From the NCBI RefSeq assembly GCF_964204645.1, contig NC_134031.1, positions 1,364,001 to 1,428,000 of the forward strand: a stretch of 64,000 nt of DNA. Direction: 5' to 3'. Below the pieces are notes generated by a model, which ran no database searches, was not told where the DNA came from, and saw only the letters and a list, made by a program, of their open reading frames with translations. Every line of letters begins with the position of its first letter. Position 1 is the first letter of the stretch. The DNA is from Tubulanus polymorphus (taxonomy: Eukaryota > Nemertea > Palaeonemertea > Tubulaniformes > Tubulanidae). Shown piece after piece: positions 60,718 to 64,000 of this stretch. The position numbers and the translations under genes are program-made.

Positions 60718-61738
60718 AACAACAGCTTAAAATCATCATAATACCATAGTTAGTAGCCGGCTAGAAAATACAACCCCAGACCGACCAGACACATGTACGA
60801 GATTGTCACACGATGTAAATTGACGATGTTAACAGATACTGGTAAGATTCAAGAATAGGGGACTAGAGGTTAGGATTAGGGTTAGGGTTAGGTTTAGTTC
60901 CCTAATCATCATTAATTACTATATACATTACTATCATTATATCTCATCATTATCAATTACTAATATTATAACTTAATTGATTACTATCACTACATATATA
61001 TCGCTATAGTCCCCTGAAAGGACAGGTACTGGTATAATCTTGTAACAAGGCCCTGTGAATGGTGACGATACCATTGTGTGAACAGCCCCTGTTGGTGGGT
61101 GGGTGGATTTGCTTGGGTTTAGAGCCTTCTTGAGCAGTAGGCATGATGGTAGGTGACAGATTCAAATTTGTTCATTTCATTAAAGCAATTAGAATTTATA
61201 ATTTACAGTTCAAAACTCCGATATAACATTAAGGATCTTTCCATCATATTTACTTTATCACTTTTATCACGTTTAAGGCGTTATGGGCACCATCGAATTC
61301 ATATTGTAAAGATTTCCGGGTTGGGTTTTCCCGCACCAGGAAGTAAGCTATGGACTGCGAATCGGACGTTATGCTCATAATTGCACCGGCAGGTGAGGAA
61401 GCAGGCGAGATTTCCCCGCTTGCCAGAGTATACTTCACTCACTCGCCATGGGCTCCTTCTCTAACCATTGCTTACTTTTTCGAGCGGCTGGGCATCCACA
61501 TCAGCAACGATATTAAAAAATAGAAATACAGAATTAGTTGATTGATTTAGATATCAGTGGGCGGCGCCGGGGACCATATCACTCGGAAGCGTCTGACTCA
61601 TTTTTTAAATCTCGGAATGGGCACCTGCTTGAGTAAACGTTAGTTTACTGATGTGATATTTATTACATTCTATTCAGCGTTGAAAACAAGTGTACAAATT
61701 CTCACGTTTCATTTCAGTTTTATATCAAATAGAAAATC
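60718..61738. other. Intergenic interval between divergent GTPase-pseudokinase and lectin genes
   Basis: Contains both promoter sides. A short TTAGGG-like run lies at 60866-60897. A GC-richer block at 61300-61520 has a short open frame (61250-61438, -) with no recognised family. No TATA box or other regulatory site can be assigned with confidence. Confidence 0.5.
60866..60897 (+). repeat. Short interstitial telomere-like repeat
   Basis: About four TTAGGG or one-base variants (TTAGGA, TTAGGT) in tandem. Too short to indicate a former chromosome end; a microsatellite is equally likely. Confidence 0.6.
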
Positions 61739-64000
61739 ATGGATTATTATCGGCATGGATATATTCCGTAGGTTTCACAATTAATTCGGCAGTTTTTTGA
61801 ACCTCGGTCGTCACAAAACAAGATTAGTAAATAAATGGTTGACACGTATCACACGCATTGTAGTTTTCTCCAGTGTTTTAAGTAATTGATCTTGTTCTGT
61901 AATTGATCTAAACACAATTATTTGATTTGATGTATTGTATATAATTTTAGTGGTTTGATGTTGGCAGTTACTTTGTTACTGTTCATACCATCGTTATATG
62001 CGACAGGTACGTCAAAATTATTTCACTTCCTGTTTTGACTTGGTCTCAATAGAAATAGGCTTTATATATAGGAATGGATAGATGTGCAAATACAAACGAT
62101 TTTACTTGAAAACCTATTGAGAATTACATTATGCCATTATTATAATGGGTAAGATATTAGTATATTTTCTTCAGACCCGAACACTAATAGCCCGTGCCCG
62201 TCTGGTTGGATTAGTCGGGGACGATCGTGTTATTTCATCTCGGATGAGAAGTTAACCTGGGCCGCCGCTCGGGCGAAATGTTTACTGTTAAACTCTACAT
62301 TAGCCGTAAACAGCAACCCGAATGAGAATCAGTTCTGGAAACGGCAGATTGTCGACAAAACGCGATCATGGTTCATGTTGTTTACGGAGCCTCGGTGGTG
62401 GTTGGGTGCTGCTCGCTATGGTCGCAAGGCTGAGGATGATGATATATCAACAGATACCGGTAAGAGAGAACACTTCCAAATTCACGATGAGAAATGTTGG
62501 AAATGAACCTGTATGGTGTCAAGTTGATAAACACGATGACTTGAAATGAGGAGTTTTCGCTACTAGTGCATACATACATCTTCACGTTGATCGAATCCAT
62601 CCAAACAGTTACATTGATAATCTTACCTCCATTCAATAGGATCCATATTTTCGGGATTTTTCAAGAAGGTAGCTGGATTTTTTGGACTCGGTGCCGATCA
62701 AGAGGACACCCTTGATTCCAGTGCGTAGTGGATCGAAAATCATCATTACAAAAAGTCTTATCAGTTATGCAAATTATCCTTTTTTATTTTTCATATCTAT
62801 ACGAAAGAATGGATTTGGGAAGATTGGTCGACAGCGCCTTTGACAAGATACTATTGGATTCATAAACCGGATGATTCTGATAATCTGAAATGTTTGATGT
62901 TGCGGCTCAGTGGTTTGTGGCAATCTGAAAACTGTGCCGAAAAGAACTATTACATTTGCGAAAGAACAAGCGGAGGTTAACTAAATTCATCATTACTGTG
63001 AATTCATTGCGACATATAATGAATGCAAGATTTTTTCGAACTTATTTCATTGAAAATTTCTGTTCCAAACGGATATTTTCAGAGCGATATATTCAACAGT
63101 TTTCGGAACGCCCGTCATCGCTGATTTGCCCGGGAAAGAAGCGAATTAAACTGACCACGTGGCGAATCGGTCCGGACTGGAGCGATGCGAAAGCAGACCC
63201 GATGAAATGTCCATTGTCGAATACGGCAAGTATACTTATTTACACAAAGATTAGAACTGTGAAGATTTTGTGAATAACGGCCTCGATATTCGAAAGGTAA
63301 AAAAGAGTTAAATTTAGTTTTTGTGTCAGGTTATGGACGACTGGTCGAAAGCTGTCTCAGTTTGCGACGGAAAAACGAGATGTGATTATGATTTCAAAGC
63401 TGTTTATGCTTATGACGTTTGTAACGAGGTCAAAAAGGTTTCCTACTTGCAGTATTCGTGTATTCGCCCTACAGGTAATCAGACGATCTCACTGAACTCC
63501 TGACATTCATGGTCCCGGCTTCTTGTATCAGGAATAAATTACAACATCTGCTAAACGACTCATACGTTTTAAACATTTCCGGGATTGTTCTTTCTATAAT
63601 GAAGTTCGTTTTCAGTTTGTCCCAATACGACAAAAACAGTTAAAACATGGATCACACGGAACAGAATGTGCTACGGGAGTCACACACGAGTGACCAATTC
63701 ATACGAGTCAGAATACCAGTGTCAAACATACAGCCGTTTAGGTCATCTATTAAGCATTTTAGACCCGGAAGAAAATGAATGGATAAAACCATCGTAAGTT
63801 GAATATTTCTAATCTATATTTTTAAAGATCGATTCGTCGATTAGAAAAGTATCATATTTCTTTTCGAAGTATGTATATAATCGTTAATTAGTCGTAGTAC
63901 TATGATATTGATGGAAGCTCGCACTGTCCAATCAGAATCAGCCCGTCTTGACTGGCTTTCTGCGATTAATCGTCAGTTCTGTCCCTATGTCGTCGACGAA
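61739..64000 (+). CDS. Secreted C-type lectin / SUEL lectin protein, partial (3' end outside window)
   Basis: Exons: 61739-61767, 61951-62006, 62175-62459, 62808-62975, 63083-63225, 63330-63474, 63616-63793, and from about 63898 off the end; phases are consistent. The start MDYYRHGYIP is followed by a signal-anchor-like GLMLAVTLLLFIPSLYAT. A C-type lectin domain follows: CPSGWISRGRSCYFIS, WAAARAKCLLLNSTLAV, WWLGAA, then WEDWSTAPLTRYYW and YYICERT, with WIHKPDD in place of the EPN/QPD calcium-site motif. Next is a galactose-binding (SUEL/RBL-type) domain with ICPGKKRIKLTTWRIG, CDGKTRCDYDF and LQYSCIRPTG. A second C-type-lectin-like domain begins VCPNTTKTVKTWITRNRMCY. The intron after 63225 has a GC donor. 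A role in recognising glycans is inferred from family membership. Confidence 0.85.

Noticed and set aside
60866-60897. Ancient chromosome end or fusion point
   Set aside because: Only about four imperfect TTAGGG units; no long or head-to-head telomeric tract.

Overview
This is animal nuclear DNA. Genes are split by many short GT-AG introns, intergenic DNA is AT-rich, and there are many foldback repeats and minisatellites. The gene content (GCLM, RABL6, CIMIP2B, DUSP12, a long thrombospondin-repeat protein, a dynamin-like GTPase fused to a kinase fold, and C-type/SUEL lectins) suggests a marine invertebrate, perhaps a lophotrochozoan such as a mollusc or annelid. The species cannot be read from the sequence. 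I joined exons by hand using splice sites and reading phase; each named gene gives an uninterrupted frame except the last, which runs off the window.

Layout: 0.1-2.7 kb (+) GCLM, the glutathione-synthesis modifier subunit. 2.7-6.7 kb is repeat-rich DNA with foldback elements. 6.7-15.3 kb (-) RABL6, a large Rab-like GTPase. 15.3-16.9 kb is a divergent promoter interval. 16.9-20.3 kb (+) CIMIP2B/FAM166B, a ciliary microtubule inner protein. 20.3-24.1 kb is intergenic with a tRNA-derived SINE, a local duplication and a 23-bp minisatellite. 24.1-25.8 kb (-) DUSP12. 25.8-27.7 kb holds a possible transposase scrap and a 33-bp minisatellite. 27.7-40.7 kb (-) a 30-exon gene for a secreted protein of about 1887 residues with PAN, EGF, SRCR, 24 TSP1 repeats and a CNTNAP-like fibrinogen domain. 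40.7-54.9 kb has no protein gene that I can support; it holds six tandem arrays, a long inverted repeat around G-rich arrays, and duplicated exon-like modules that may be a noncoding transcript. 54.9-60.7 kb (-) a 10-exon dynamin-like GTPase joined to a pseudokinase. 61.7-64.0 kb (+) the start of a C-type lectin/SUEL lectin gene.

The first four genes are ordinary conserved housekeeping or ciliary genes with no sign of working together. The right-hand half is more lineage-specific: three genes with extracellular-recognition or possible innate-immune architecture (TSP1/SRCR/fibrinogen protein, GTPase-pseudokinase, lectin). The most interesting observations are the GTPase-pseudokinase, the TSP1 protein architecture, and a family of foldback elements that carry a hammerhead-ribozyme-like core and show target-site duplications of 11-13 bp, a combination reminiscent of Penelope-like retroelements.
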